This document shows positions 35,601 to 46,216 of a stretch of DNA of 64,000 nucleotides, piece by piece. Below the pieces are notes generated by a model, which had not been told where the DNA came from, searched no databases, and saw only the letters and a program-made list of their open reading frames with translations. Position 1 is the first letter of the stretch. The number at the start of each line of letters is the position of its first letter. The DNA is taken from contig JARYHS010006964.1 of assembly GCA_031002005.1 (NCBI GenBank), positions 3,968,001 through 4,032,000 of the forward strand, given 5' to 3'. The translations under genes were made by a program, and so were the position numbers. This DNA comes from Vandiemenella viatica. Its lineage: Eukaryota; Arthropoda; Insecta; Orthoptera; Morabidae.

Positions 35601-36410
35601 ACAGAAGAGAAGATTGATTAATGATTGGCAACAAAGTTATACTAGTCTCACAGAATGACAGTCGTGGAGTGACTGTGATAAAGTATGCTTGTATACAGGT
35701 GTATTAACAAGATATGACGGTACCACAAGGGAACTCAAAATTGCACTACTGTATCAGAAAAGTGAATGGTGCCTGGTATATTCACTTTCATACAAGCCAG
35801 AGAACATAAAACAGTCTAAATATATTCTAAGAGTGCAATTACCATGTGTGTAGTGGTTGTGTGATTCACACTGATCGCTGTACAGACTTGCTTTAACTTA
35901 AACTTTTCACATAGAAGGACTTGCAAACTTCGGAGCATAATTACTTGTAGCTTGGTGGTCAGCGTGTTTGTATTAGTTAAACTGTTAGAATGAAAATGTA
36001 TGATTTCGCATCCCTCGATCATATGTGTATGTAATGTAACCAGATCATACAGTATATTGGTTTTTTGAAGTTCTAAAAGACTGTATTGAAGGGAAACACG
36101 TTTACTAGACAACCACGGTCACCGCTTTAGTAAAAATATTCCAAGTATCGATACTGTCCATCAGGTGGGTCAAACAACCTATCAGTGACTATGCAAAAAC
36201 TATAATAAACAGTTATTTTACAAGCTATCTTAAAAACCAAATCACTTAGACAAATGCACAAATATTAACTACAGGATAACCATTAAGTGTCAATTAATTT
36301 AATTATAATTAATCATACATAACTACAGTTTTGGTGCAAATCTTCTGATCACAAGAAAAAAAATTACTGTACACATAGATTAAAATATAAACAACAAAAT
36401 CAGAGAAGCA
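32601..36410. other. Non-coding stretch, duplicated up to at least 35894
   Basis: No gene is supported. Frames at 33966-34223 and 34149-34448 overlap on opposite strands and recur in copy B; the plus-strand one differs by seven amino acids in 99 with almost no silent changes, arguing against a protein. A perfect CRE-like palindrome is at 33349-33356. Confidence 0.5.
33349..33356. promoter_or_regulatory. CRE-like palindrome TGACGTCA (copy A)
   Basis: TGACGTCA within CTCTGATGACGTCACGAAAG is conserved in copy B at 61483-61490. CREB/ATF proteins bind this octamer. Without an adjacent gene, function is speculative. Confidence 0.3.
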
Positions 36411-36934
36411 TCAATGTAAAGTATAAACACCTGACTTTACCTTTTCTTGTGAATTTCTGCTGATATATTTATGAAGATGGAGTTTTGCCATATCCCCAAA
36501 AACTTCAGAGCAATGTGCACAAACATATAAGGGAGCTGAAGTAGCTGAAGTATGGGTGAAGACATGTTCTGTTAGAGAGCTCCAAGATTTAAAAGTGTCT
36601 TCACAGAATGCACAAGCAAGTTCAACTAATGAAGGGTCTTCAAATACAGCTTCCTTGTTTGCTTGGTAACGGTGGGCACAGAACTTGATGGATTTGAAAA
36701 ATCTTACCACAGTTTTGGCAAATGTTCAGTGGTATATTCAGCAGTGGGTAATGACTAAAAACATGCCTGATCAGCATGTCTCTTGTGGAGAAATACTGAA
36801 GGCACATGACACATGTATACTGTGATGGAGTGACCAGTGTCATCATGCTATCACAACTCTCACTGGGTACACTGACATTGTTCACACCAGGTCCCACTGA
36901 GGGGGTAGTTGTTACTTGTAATCTCTCCATCAAG
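36411..36934 (-). CDS. C2H2 zinc-finger protein, terminal exon, frameshifted
   Basis: The exon starts after the acceptor TTTGTGTGTTAG and reads MERLQVTTTPSVGPGVNN, then a finger YTCVMCLQYFSTRDMLIRH, then NICQNCGK. At that point the frame must change by one base near 36700. It then reads FCAHRYQANKEAVFEDPS, finger CAFCEDTFKSWSSLTEHVFT, finger CAHCSEVFGDMAKLHLHK and a stop at 36411. Cys and His positions fit C2H2 fingers of a nuclear DNA-binding protein; the last one lacks its final His. Finger and linker style are unlike the GERPF arrays of the duplicated segments, so this is a different family. The single shift could be an assembly error in an otherwise real gene, or a pseudogene. Confidence 0.65.
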
Positions 36935-37480
36935 CTAACACACAAAGAAATAAATATTTTTGAAGAAGTTTAAGTTTCGAACTGTAGAAACAAATAGACA
37001 AATCAGTTTAATTTCTTTGTTAAAAAAACACAGATAGAGAATTACATAGAGAAATACTAACACAGGATATATAAGAAATATCAAAACAACAAATGATAGA
37101 AGTATTTAAAATTTATATTATCAATAAGGAAAATAATAGACATAATATCTTTACACCAACCGAACTGAAAGTTACTGTTACATAAGTGAAAGATGCAATA
37201 CGATGAATCTGATATATGACAATCAACAGTCAGTTACTACTCATTGTTATTAAGTGACGGGTGCATACAGGAGTCAACTGCAACTGGACACTGAACGGCA
37301 GGGAAAGTGTAGTGACAATGAACTAGATGTTCGATTTCCAGCAAGCTGTGGTTGCTGCAACCATCCTTTGATAAATTTGGATTATGAAGATAAAACAACA
37401 TTTAAAAAAAAAAAAAAGTGGCGCTTTTGTGAATCTGTTGAAACTATAGAAGGTATGGAAGCAAGCGAACCATGAAATAA
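36935..37480. other. Intron or spacer, nothing recognised
   Basis: AT-rich sequence upstream of the zinc-finger exon. No second exon of that gene is identified. Confidence 0.35.
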
Positions 37481-37489
37481 ATAAATACT

Positions 37490-37720
37490 CTCGGGTTTTC
37501 TGCCGGTTAATTGATTTATTTGGTTCTTTTAACGACGTTTCAGCAACTGCCATCGTTGCCTTCATCAGGTTATCTCTTACATACAAGGACAAGACACTCT
37601 GATTGGTCAGCGAAGCACACGGCCATAGACTGGGTCAAACCGGTTTGGTTGCATTTCTGCATCTCGTGGCTGCATCCCGTAGCTCAGCAACTGGATGGCA
37701 TTTAGTAGCTCCATGGCAGT
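37490..37720. repeat. Probable interspersed repeat
   Basis: The phrases TCGGGTTTTCTGCCGGTTAA, ACGACGTTTCAGCAACTGCC and GTTGCCTTCATCAGGTTATC form a unit that looks like a dispersed element end (GC-richer, no ORF, differs from the context). No second copy is in this window, so the call rests on impression only. Confidence 0.35.
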
Positions 37721-37728
37721 ATCTTGAG

Positions 37729-37832
37729 TGGTCACCCATCCAAGTAAAAACCACGCATAACGTTGCTTAACAGTTGGCATGTGCGGTCACCCATCCAAGT
37801 ACTCATCATTGCTTAACCGGCGGCATAACACG
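37729..37832 (-). repeat. Two tandem 5S rRNA-derived fragments
   Basis: The phrase GGTCACCCATCCAAGTA followed by ..GTTGCTTAAC occurs at 37729-37777 and again, with an internal deletion, at 37784-37832. It is the reverse complement of the 3' half of animal 5S rRNA (GCTTAA..GTACTTGGATGGG..ACC). Neither copy is complete, so these are pseudogenes or pieces of a 5S-derived SINE rather than working 5S genes. Confidence 0.75.
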
Positions 37833-37864
37833 AGGGCTCTGGAACTGACCAATCACGAACGACT

Positions 37865-38890
37865 TATTATTATTATTACTCCACAATTCACTAAAAGTGT
37901 GTGGCGGAGGGTGCATTGCACCTATCGAAAAGGATGATGGTTTGGAAGGGTTATAAAGGATATAGCAGGAGGCGCCCATGGGCTATTGTGAAGAACCATC
38001 CCGCATTCGCGTGGAGTGATCTGGGAAAACCATGGAAAACCCACATCAGGATGGCTGGAGTGCTTTATCGAAAGCTACTCCTGTCGGATTTTATGTTTAC
38101 TCGCCCGGTAAATCCTTTCTATTCCATTCCCTAATCGCTCGTGGAAAAATGAGTACAGAAATGAATCGGTTCCGGCCCTGATTTCTCTTATCTTATTTCG
38201 CGGTCATTTCGAGATATGAATGTTGCTGGTAGCAATATTTGCTGGCTGTCATTCCGAAATACGTCTGTCGTGAATTTTTCAATTAGCTTCTGTCGAGAGC
38301 AACCCCTTCAGTGTTCCAGGTCATCCCAACCTAACTCCTTCAACATCGCCCTTACGCTATCCCTCGAACTATATATACCTGTCACGAATCGGGCGGCTCT
38401 TCTTTGGACCTTCTCTAAAGCCTCCATTAACCCCTTTTGATAGGGACCCCATACAGAACAACAATATTCCAAGTGAGGACATACTAGTGACTAGTATACA
38501 ATCGATTTAACTTCCTGAGTGCATTGATGTAAATTACGACCTAGAAATCGGAGCATACAATTTGCTTTTCCCATTACATTCTCGATATGCTCATTCCACG
38601 ACAAATTATTACGAATTGTTACCCCTAGGTATTTAGCGGAATCTACTGTTCTAATGACAGTGCCATTAATTGTATATTCATAGTTAAATGATGTCACCTT
38701 TTTACTTACACACATGACTTGGCACTTTTAGCGTTTAACTCCAACTGCCAATCTTTACACCATGCAATTATTTCCATAATATCATCTTGTAACAAAGTGC
38801 AGTCGTCCTGGGTTTTGATTTTGCGATAAATAATAGCATTATAGGCAAATATCCCGCTTTGGTCCCCATTGGTCGACGTGTCATGACGGC
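37865..38890 (-). mobile_element. CR1/Jockey-type LINE 3' end
   Basis: On the minus strand: AIIYRKIKTQDDCTLLQDDI, WCKDWQLELNAKKCQVMCVS, TVDSAKYLGVTIRNNLSWNE, GLMEALEKVQRRAARFVTGI and LKELGWDDLEHRR, then a non-coding tail with GGTGCAATGCACCCTCCGCC ending in a TAA-type microsatellite at 37865-37878. These are the thumb and C-terminal parts of a non-LTR reverse transcriptase, downstream of YADD. Stops break the frame at about 38491. The family differs from the fragment at 50346-50945. The tail shares a module with 1-345. Confidence 0.85.
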
Positions 38891-39691
38891 GTCTGCTCGG
38901 AAGGTTGTTGTTTTAGGTCTTTTACAACAGGTGTAATATGATACATTAGAAAGAGCAAATAGTATAGTAATAGTTTATAAGGGGAGTAGCTAGTATGTTA
39001 GTTATTGCAGGAAAAGATTAGTAATCAATACCATAAAAAAAGAGCAATGATAAGAACAAGGAGGTGGCAGGCAGACTGTGAAATGTGTTCTTTGCACTGG
39101 CTCAAGTCCAACTAGTGGTACAAATTAACAGTGGCATCGCTCAGCTGGTAAAACTGAAAAGCAACAAACCAGGCGAACACAGTTAAAATGCAGACAGAGA
39201 ATACTGCTGAAATGACTCACGAGACATGATCGTTTTTAGAAAGGAGTACTGGAAATCGTACAGAAAACTATACTCAGTAAGTAAAAAACAGACTCCAGAC
39301 AACATCTCCCTTCTGGCAACAACTTTATAAGCTTTGCTATACAACATGTTATTTAATGACCAGAAAAAGGTTAGACAACATCGTTTGTCAAACAGGAGTA
39401 CACAGAATCATTTAATATTTTCCCATTATCAGTAAGAATATAAATAAACAAAGCTAGAGTTTAATGGGACAACCACAACTATGGGAGTAGGAGCAAAACA
39501 TAGTTCAGTGCTGTAGTGTGGCAGATACATACCTCACCTAGAAACACAGCTCCCACTGAAGTAACACGTGTAAACAATCTGGCAGAAAACTTCTGCTGGC
39601 ACTTGCTGTAAGCATTGTACTGGAGATGGCAATTGCACTACATCACCAAAGTAATGACATCATAATAAGCTGTAGTCAGTTATAAGAAGTA
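38891..39691. other. Spacer, nothing recognised
   Basis: AT-rich with no supported ORF. It borders the Helitron 3' end on its right side. Confidence 0.4.
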
Positions 39692-40490
39692 CTAGCTAAA
39701 GCACGGCTTTATGTTGGCTTGCGAAGATTTGCTATAAGAAATATTATATACAACTAAAGAAATTAATAAATAATCGTAAGAATTTTAATATTTAAACTTC
39801 ACGAACTGTCATCAAAAACCATGGTTTTAGATGACAAAAAGTAATTAGGCATATTTGTAATGAGAAACAATCCTTAAAAAAATTTAAAAATCAGTTTATT
39901 TTAATTTGGTTTTATCAGATAGAAAATTTCTCATTCGAGTTTCTTCTTGTATTCTGCATTTTAACATACTTGAATTTTTAATATTGCTAATTCAGTCATA
40001 AGAAAATCTTCTGTTAAATGCTAGGCTTTCTAAAGTTTTTACTCTCGATAACGCAACATACGTTAAAACTACAGAAGTTTCTTTGTCTCCAATATCTACT
40101 GCAACTTTATCCAATGTTAAACCTTGAGCTGTATGAATTGTTATTGCTAAAGCTAATTGCAATGGTAATTGTTTTCTTGATCAAGTGATATTCCCTCTTT
40201 TACAAATTTAGTTGGGGGACATCCATAAATTACGTAAGGTGAAATAGGGGGGGGGTCCAGCGAAATCTCACCAAATCTCTCCAAGGGGTAGGGGGGTTCA
40301 ACGGAAATCTCACGTGATTTTTTAAAATTGTGTTGGACCGTAGACACTAAAAAAAACAAATTACGCTCATCAAATCTCACCTCGCGTAATTTATGGATGT
40401 CCTCTTGTGGGTGGAATTGGAACACAACCACTATTTTGATCAATTAAATGAAAATAATTATCAAAACGAACAATTATCACTTGTGCATTT
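39692..40490 (-). mobile_element. Helitron remnant: helicase C-terminus and 3' terminus
   Basis: On the minus strand, either side of a MITE: RFDNYFHLIDQNSGCVPIPP (about 40480-40405), then PTKFVKEGISLDQENN and, after a frameshift, LALAITIHTAQGLTLDKVAV, DIGDKETSVVLTYVALSRVK (about 40165-40030). These are the last motifs of the Pif1-type helicase in Helitron Rep-helicase proteins. The copy ends at 39692 with the hairpin TAAAGC-CGT-GCTTTA followed by G and CTAG, then a T: the expected Helitron 3' end (CTRR before T). The Rep domain and 5' end are missing. Confidence 0.82.
40217..40402. mobile_element. 186-bp inverted-repeat MITE inside the Helitron
   Basis: The left end GGACATCCATAAATTACGTA and the inverted right end (GGACATCCATAAATTACGCG on the other strand) pair over about 26 bases, extending to AGGTGA. 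The interior carries C/G runs and two copies of a CGAAATCTCAC-like phrase. It interrupts the helicase reading. Flanks do not show an unambiguous target duplication, so the superfamily is left open. A half copy lies at 46148-46216. Confidence 0.8.
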
Positions 40491-40499
40491 GATCAGGCA

Positions 40500-40860
40500 G
40501 ACTTAGATTTCTTCTTATAGAACTCGGCGAAACAAATCGAAAATAAAGAATATTTTTTTGTTATCTCGCTTAATTCTCAAGATACTGTATCTCAAAAGTG
40601 AGGAGGTTAGGGTGAGATACGGCCTGGACAAGGAAAAAAAAATAACCAAAACCACTAAATTAACATGGTGGAAATTCACTAAATGTGTTTTATTTTCTTC
40701 CTATTGGTTGTTGTTAGGTTGAAATAAAGCCTGGACCAGAAGAAACATCACCAAAAGCACAAGAAACTATACCTACAACTGATTTTTGGTATGCTACATC
40801 TCGAAGTGTCATCGAGTTACACAAAAATTCATTATCAAATTGCGTAGAATCCCACATACA
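40500..40860 (-). repeat. P-like subterminal repeat fragment
   Basis: The phrases ACTCGGCGAAACAAATCGAA, CTCGCTTAATTCTCAAGATA, TATCTCAAAAGTGAGGAGGT and GTTGAAATAAAGCCTGGACC, then a second unit with ATCTCGAAGTGTCATCGAGT, match the arrays of the P-like elements. No inverted terminus is seen here. It is probably a relic of a further family member. Confidence 0.65.
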
Positions 40861-41049
40861 CATATATCTTAGCAATAATACAGAAGAATCTTTAGTAAAA
40901 ACATTAAAATCTCTCTTTATAGAGTTAAATATTTCAGTTTGTGGCAACTTTATTTTCGATTGAAGTTGAAGCATACCGATTAGGTGTACATTCCTTTTAT
41001 ATTTTATTTGATTTTCATTAAACATTGAATCGTAAGTCATTATAATTGT

Positions 41050-41690
41050 ATAGGTATTTAAATAACTGAATAAGTTGGCAGTGGAATTTCTTTATATAAT
41101 TACAAAACTGTCACATCTAAATTTACACAAATCACAGATGTATTTACATAGAACATTCAACAACCATAGATCATATTTAATACAAAAAATTAAGTTAATA
41201 TCTCTCTTTCTGGAGCGTAAGTTCTCATCGGAATCACAAACTACACTTTTAATGAACAGCTTATTTGATTATCTTACCTTACTGTGAACAGATGGCTGCA
41301 CTTGAAGTTCAGTGGTATGTTATTGCATAATGCCACACCGTTTTCAAACTGCGTCCCTCTCAACGGACACACCAAAACTACATTAACACGTTTCTAATAT
41401 CTTGTGCGTTAATTGATACACAAATTCTTGACAATAACTGTGTCAAACCACGTGACGCGATCACGTGATGCGACATATAACGTGGTCACGTGACGTGACA
41501 CGATCGCCTCCGGTTACTCAGCATGAATGAATAGAAATATTAAAAATATAGCTATTTATTTGTGGTTTTTTTACAAAATAATGATTGATGGCACATCTAC
41601 AAATGACTTTGAATCAGTATGTTCAATTTCACGTCTTTAGGTGCAGCAGGTTTTTCAAAAAGTGTACCACAAAGTGTGCACGATTCGTCT
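41050..41690. other. Spacer with a CACGTG cluster
   Basis: No gene is supported. CACGTG hexamers are at 41449-41454, 41462-41467 and 41487-41492 within a GTGTCA..TGACAC quasi-palindrome (about 41440-41500). Confidence 0.5.
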
Positions 41691-41694
41691 CCTA

Positions 41695-41785
41695 GTATTA
41701 TTTTCAAGCAGTAATTCCGTTGCAATACAGCATGGACCATTATTTTCAAGCAGAAATTAGATTGTAATAGGGCCTGGACAAGCAT
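41695..41785. repeat. 43-bp tandem pair
   Basis: TATTTTCAAGCAG(T/A)AATT..TTG.AATA..GC.TGGAC occurs twice, starting near 41698 and 41741. The GGGCCTGGACAAG phrase resembles the edge of the P-like repeat (GCCTGGACCAGAAG), so it may be a distant relic of it. Confidence 0.45.
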
Positions 41786-42150
41786 TACAACGTAAATGTA
41801 CTTCTGGAAGTGTCTCTAGTAGTGCCTTGCAATATTATGACGCAATTTCCTCGAGGAATCAAATCTTCAATAATCCCACATTTTAAGATGCTAACTGATG
41901 TGAAAACATTGGATGTGACTTACATCGTGAAGTAAAACTATTCCTGTAACAGGCTCTGATTAATACTAAAAAGGCAACAACTTATAAAATTATTACCATT
42001 TAAGAAAGTTCAATTAAAGATTAAAATTCCATGGAGAATATTAAATATACGTTCTTTTAATTTCCTGTTACAACTCGCTGGTTATTATCAACAAACAGAT
42101 GAACTTATAACTTCTTGAAAAGTAGACGTCGCTCCGTGAGATCAGATTAC
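41786..42150. other. Spacer, nothing recognised
   Basis: No supported ORF or repeat up to the gap. Confidence 0.35.
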
Positions 42151-43150
42151 NNNNNNNNNNNNNNNNNNNNNNNNNNNNNNNNNNNNNNNNNNNNNNNNNN
42201 NNNNNNNNNNNNNNNNNNNNNNNNNNNNNNNNNNNNNNNNNNNNNNNNNNNNNNNNNNNNNNNNNNNNNNNNNNNNNNNNNNNNNNNNNNNNNNNNNNNN
42301 NNNNNNNNNNNNNNNNNNNNNNNNNNNNNNNNNNNNNNNNNNNNNNNNNNNNNNNNNNNNNNNNNNNNNNNNNNNNNNNNNNNNNNNNNNNNNNNNNNNN
42401 NNNNNNNNNNNNNNNNNNNNNNNNNNNNNNNNNNNNNNNNNNNNNNNNNNNNNNNNNNNNNNNNNNNNNNNNNNNNNNNNNNNNNNNNNNNNNNNNNNNN
42501 NNNNNNNNNNNNNNNNNNNNNNNNNNNNNNNNNNNNNNNNNNNNNNNNNNNNNNNNNNNNNNNNNNNNNNNNNNNNNNNNNNNNNNNNNNNNNNNNNNNN
42601 NNNNNNNNNNNNNNNNNNNNNNNNNNNNNNNNNNNNNNNNNNNNNNNNNNNNNNNNNNNNNNNNNNNNNNNNNNNNNNNNNNNNNNNNNNNNNNNNNNNN
42701 NNNNNNNNNNNNNNNNNNNNNNNNNNNNNNNNNNNNNNNNNNNNNNNNNNNNNNNNNNNNNNNNNNNNNNNNNNNNNNNNNNNNNNNNNNNNNNNNNNNN
42801 NNNNNNNNNNNNNNNNNNNNNNNNNNNNNNNNNNNNNNNNNNNNNNNNNNNNNNNNNNNNNNNNNNNNNNNNNNNNNNNNNNNNNNNNNNNNNNNNNNNN
42901 NNNNNNNNNNNNNNNNNNNNNNNNNNNNNNNNNNNNNNNNNNNNNNNNNNNNNNNNNNNNNNNNNNNNNNNNNNNNNNNNNNNNNNNNNNNNNNNNNNNN
43001 NNNNNNNNNNNNNNNNNNNNNNNNNNNNNNNNNNNNNNNNNNNNNNNNNNNNNNNNNNNNNNNNNNNNNNNNNNNNNNNNNNNNNNNNNNNNNNNNNNNN
43101 NNNNNNNNNNNNNNNNNNNNNNNNNNNNNNNNNNNNNNNNNNNNNNNNNN
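42151..43150. other. Assembly gap, 1000 N
   Basis: Exactly 1000 N, ending at the left edge of segmental copy B. The duplication may have caused the break. Confidence 0.99.
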
Positions 43151-43420
43151 CAAATCTAATTGTTATAGCTTTTTTTTGTAAATTATTGATCAATTCTCTT
43201 GATAATTTAAACTAATCCCTTCACTAAGCTACAGAAGAAATCTTTCCATGCCCCTTTGCTTGAAAATGAGTACCAACTTGTGGTCCTGGTCATCTTTTCT
43301 CTTTTATGCTACTCCCATAATTCTTATCCAATATCTGTCCATGCCTCATCACCAATACACTCCTTGTATACTCTCTGGAGTCTCTTTACCCTAGTCCTGC
43401 CAGCCACTTGAGGATATGCA
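43151..43420 (-). mobile_element. LINE 3' remnant (copy B)
   Basis: Counterpart of 15795-16060, with the VYKECIGDEAW-type segment near 43340-43380 and the HKLVLIFKQRG segment near 43260-43290. It has slightly more deletions than copy A. Confidence 0.6.
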
Positions 43421-45195
43421 AGACACAGCAAGTTACATTGAATGAGATAATTCCAGAACAAAATGCTTGGGTTATCAGTGAAGGGTCACAGCTTGTACGC
43501 AACAGCCAACTAAACACAGAGCTGACACTCACATACATCAATCACTTTATAACAAAATAACCTACCAGCTCCTTGAACAGGATTAATGAAATGTCTTGTG
43601 CACTCTTCATTAAGGCAGAAAAGAGACCAAGTAGAAGTAATCCCTTCCTCGAGATATTTCTCTTTCAGACAGTGGTTTGGAACAACAAGTGAATTAATAA
43701 AAAAGTATCTACATACACAAAAGCAAGTTAATATAATTTGGACATGAAACTCGTGTTTGATTTTTGTTGACACTTGACTCTCCTTAGTGCTAAAAAGCTC
43801 AATGTATTCTGTGAACACAGCGTAATTATTTAAGATCTACTAAAACATAACCATCTTCATTATTGTTATTACTGATAATACAGTTATTATTGTTGTTACA
43901 AACAGCTTATTTTATCACAAATGCTCCCATAGCTGCAGAGGCTATGAAGAGGGTTGACATCAATCATGTCACTGTGTATATTATTTGTAAATCCACTATT
44001 ATTCTGCCAAAATAAAACGGCTTGGTGTGTAACAAACAAAATAGATTGGCATTTCCTCTCTCCCAACTCCAAACATTATGATGATCTGTCATGGTACGAT
44101 CACCAATGGAGATATGCTGGAGGTAAGATCATTGGAATAAAGAGGTAAATAAAACATTACTACAACAATGTATGCACTATCTACTTATAACAACATTTAT
44201 TTCAAATATGATAAAAGTATACTTGGAATAAAAAGTGAACAGTTACAATATGCTTTATAACCAAATGGAGAAATATATATAAGCAACTGAAGCTATAATT
44301 GTAATCTTAAGACCTTTAATATTATTATTAATGATTACAGTTCATACTTAAATATACTTGAAAATAAATAAAAATAAACTGATATTTTGAAATATTAAAA
44401 TATAAACAAAAACAATTAGAGTAAACTTAAATGTCTGTAAAATATTTAAAAAGTAATAAACCATTTTAATATCTACAACATAAATAGGCAAAAAAAAACA
44501 AATCTAATATTCATTTTAAAAGTTTTGACATTCAAACCACTAGATTCAGTAGTTACACCATCATTACAGGTTCCCAAATGTCTTTCACTCTTCATCAAAC
44601 TCAGAATGTGCTTAAAGAGGTGTGTTTATAACAACTTATCAACTAAAACGCATTTCATTACATGTTAGCTAGATAAAAAACATAAATAATTCTTATATTA
44701 CTCATACAAAAATTAAAATAATGGTACCAAATAATCGCAAAACACCATTTCTTGATAATAGAGCCTATGATGCTATTGTTATGTTCAGTATTTACAATAG
44801 TTGTACTGTTTAGTTTATTGTCCTCTGTCAGTCATTGCGAAAATACCACCTGCCAGGAAAAATACATTTATAGACACTCAGACGAGAGGGGAAAATTCAA
44901 GCATGCTCACTTGTGGAAACGGGCATTATTTTATTTTTTGCTCTCTTGGTTTGGCTAGAAAAATGTTTTTTGGTAACTTTCATTTTGTCTGATATAAAGC
45001 ATTACTAGTTCATATGCAATGACAAAGGGAAATCTGGTACGTTTTCGCTTTTTTTCTGGAATACATGTAGGTCAGAATAATATACAATTTCGAGGGTGAA
45101 TTTCGGACGTTGCTCCATTGAAACCTTATTAAATTAAGAGAATGTAAATGTGTATTGCTATTATACATCCAGATGGCAATGAGAGGAAGGATTAA
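43421..45195. other. Duplicated non-coding stretch (copy B)
   Basis: Counterpart of 16061-17776. Nothing is recognised. It ends at the TTAA (45192-45195) that flanks the piggyBac element. Confidence 0.5.
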
Positions 45196-45516
45196 CCCTG
45201 TTGCCGTGTATACACGTCATGCTGCCTGCTGGCCCCGAGTGCTAATGACGAGTTTAGACGCAGCCGCCGGTTTTCCCCTGAGTGCTGTTGACGAGTTAAA
45301 CCGCACCCGCCTGCCGCTACCTGTGTGCTGATGACGAATATAGACGCGCCGCTACCTGAGTCGTACAGCGGACTTCACGAACCATTTCTCAATAGCCTTT
45401 TGCAGTTCTGGTCGCTAGCTTATTGTCCGAATGTATTTCTGTAGGGAGCCTAGATGTTGCTCTACAAAACACTATTCAACAGAAATTACATCAGTCTTCT
45501 TTGTGTCCTGTATTTT

Positions 45517-46140
45517 ATGAAGAAAATGGCAAGACGTCATAGGTGCATTGAGGAAGAAATCAAGGAGATTCTTACGAGGAGTGACACCGTGGATGAACTA
45601 CTTGATTTTGATGGAAGTGATAGCTTTTCCACAGAATCGGAAGGCTGTAGTCATAAACCATACTCGTCAGCAGGGGTGACAATGCAGTCTCATGTTTCAA
45701 CAAGAGATGTTAGTTGTTCTGAATCTGAAGAATCAGAAAGGGATAGTGAAACGCTTATGAAGAAATTACGTCTTAGTGATAAATCTGAGTGAAAATAAAA
45801 TGATTTTAGTCCAGTTAGACACGCATTTGATACGCTGTCGGGACATGTGTGTCAAATAGGGAATGTGCCAAATTTTCTGTCAGTTTTCATGTTATTTTTT
45901 TACAGAAGAACTGATGAAATATATAGCTGATGAAAAGAATCGGTTTTATATTACCACTATGGAGAATATTCCAGAATCAGTGCATTCTTGAATATCGAAG
46001 TGGAAAGATACTGAATATGATGAAATTTTTTGTTTCATAGCTATTTGTCTTCTGATGTATCGCGTGAAAAAAAATTGAAAATTAGTTAATATTGGACCAG
46101 AGATGTTCTTCTAAATAACGCAATTCCAGATACTGCTTTT
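45517..46140 (+). pseudogene. piggyBac-type transposase, N-terminal remnant
   Basis: The open part, MKKMARRHRCIEEEIKEILT to 45792, is acidic and Ser/Glu-rich (FSTESEG, SCSESEESERDSETLMKKLR), typical of piggyBac transposase N-termini. After a stop, other frames give TEELMKYIADEKNRFYITTM (about 45902-45960), WKDTEYDEIFCFIAICLLMY (about 46001-46060) and YWTRDVLLN (about 46092-46118), all in family order. The catalytic aspartate region is not recognisable. A half copy of the GGACATCC-type MITE follows at 46148. Confidence 0.85.
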
Positions 46141-46147
46141 TGTTACT

Positions 46148-46216
46148 TTGGTGAGGTTTCGTGAGATTTCTCCGTACCCCCCCCCCCTGCCCTATTCCAA
46201 CTCGCGTAATAATGGA
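46148..46216. mobile_element. Half copy of the GGACATCC MITE in the piggyBac remnant
   Basis: TTTGGTGAGGTTTCGTGAGA, a C-run of about ten, CTATTCCAACTCGCGTAATA and ATGGAC match, with gaps, the inverted left half of the MITE at 40217-40402. The other half is absent. Confidence 0.6.

Larger units (their letters stand above)
15795..35894 (+). repeat. Segmental duplication, copy A (at least 20 kb)
   Basis: From about 15795 the sequence matches copy B (43151-64000) in the same orientation and order, with scattered single-base differences and short indels. The match is followed through to 35894, which pairs with the window end, so the true unit is longer. The left border pairs with the edge of the gap at 43150, so it too may be incomplete. 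Copy A differs from B by carrying a P-like element (28180-29932), a 123-bp tandem duplication (19368-19603) and about 1 kb at 21226-22235 that is missing in B. It lacks the piggyBac element. Confidence 0.95.
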
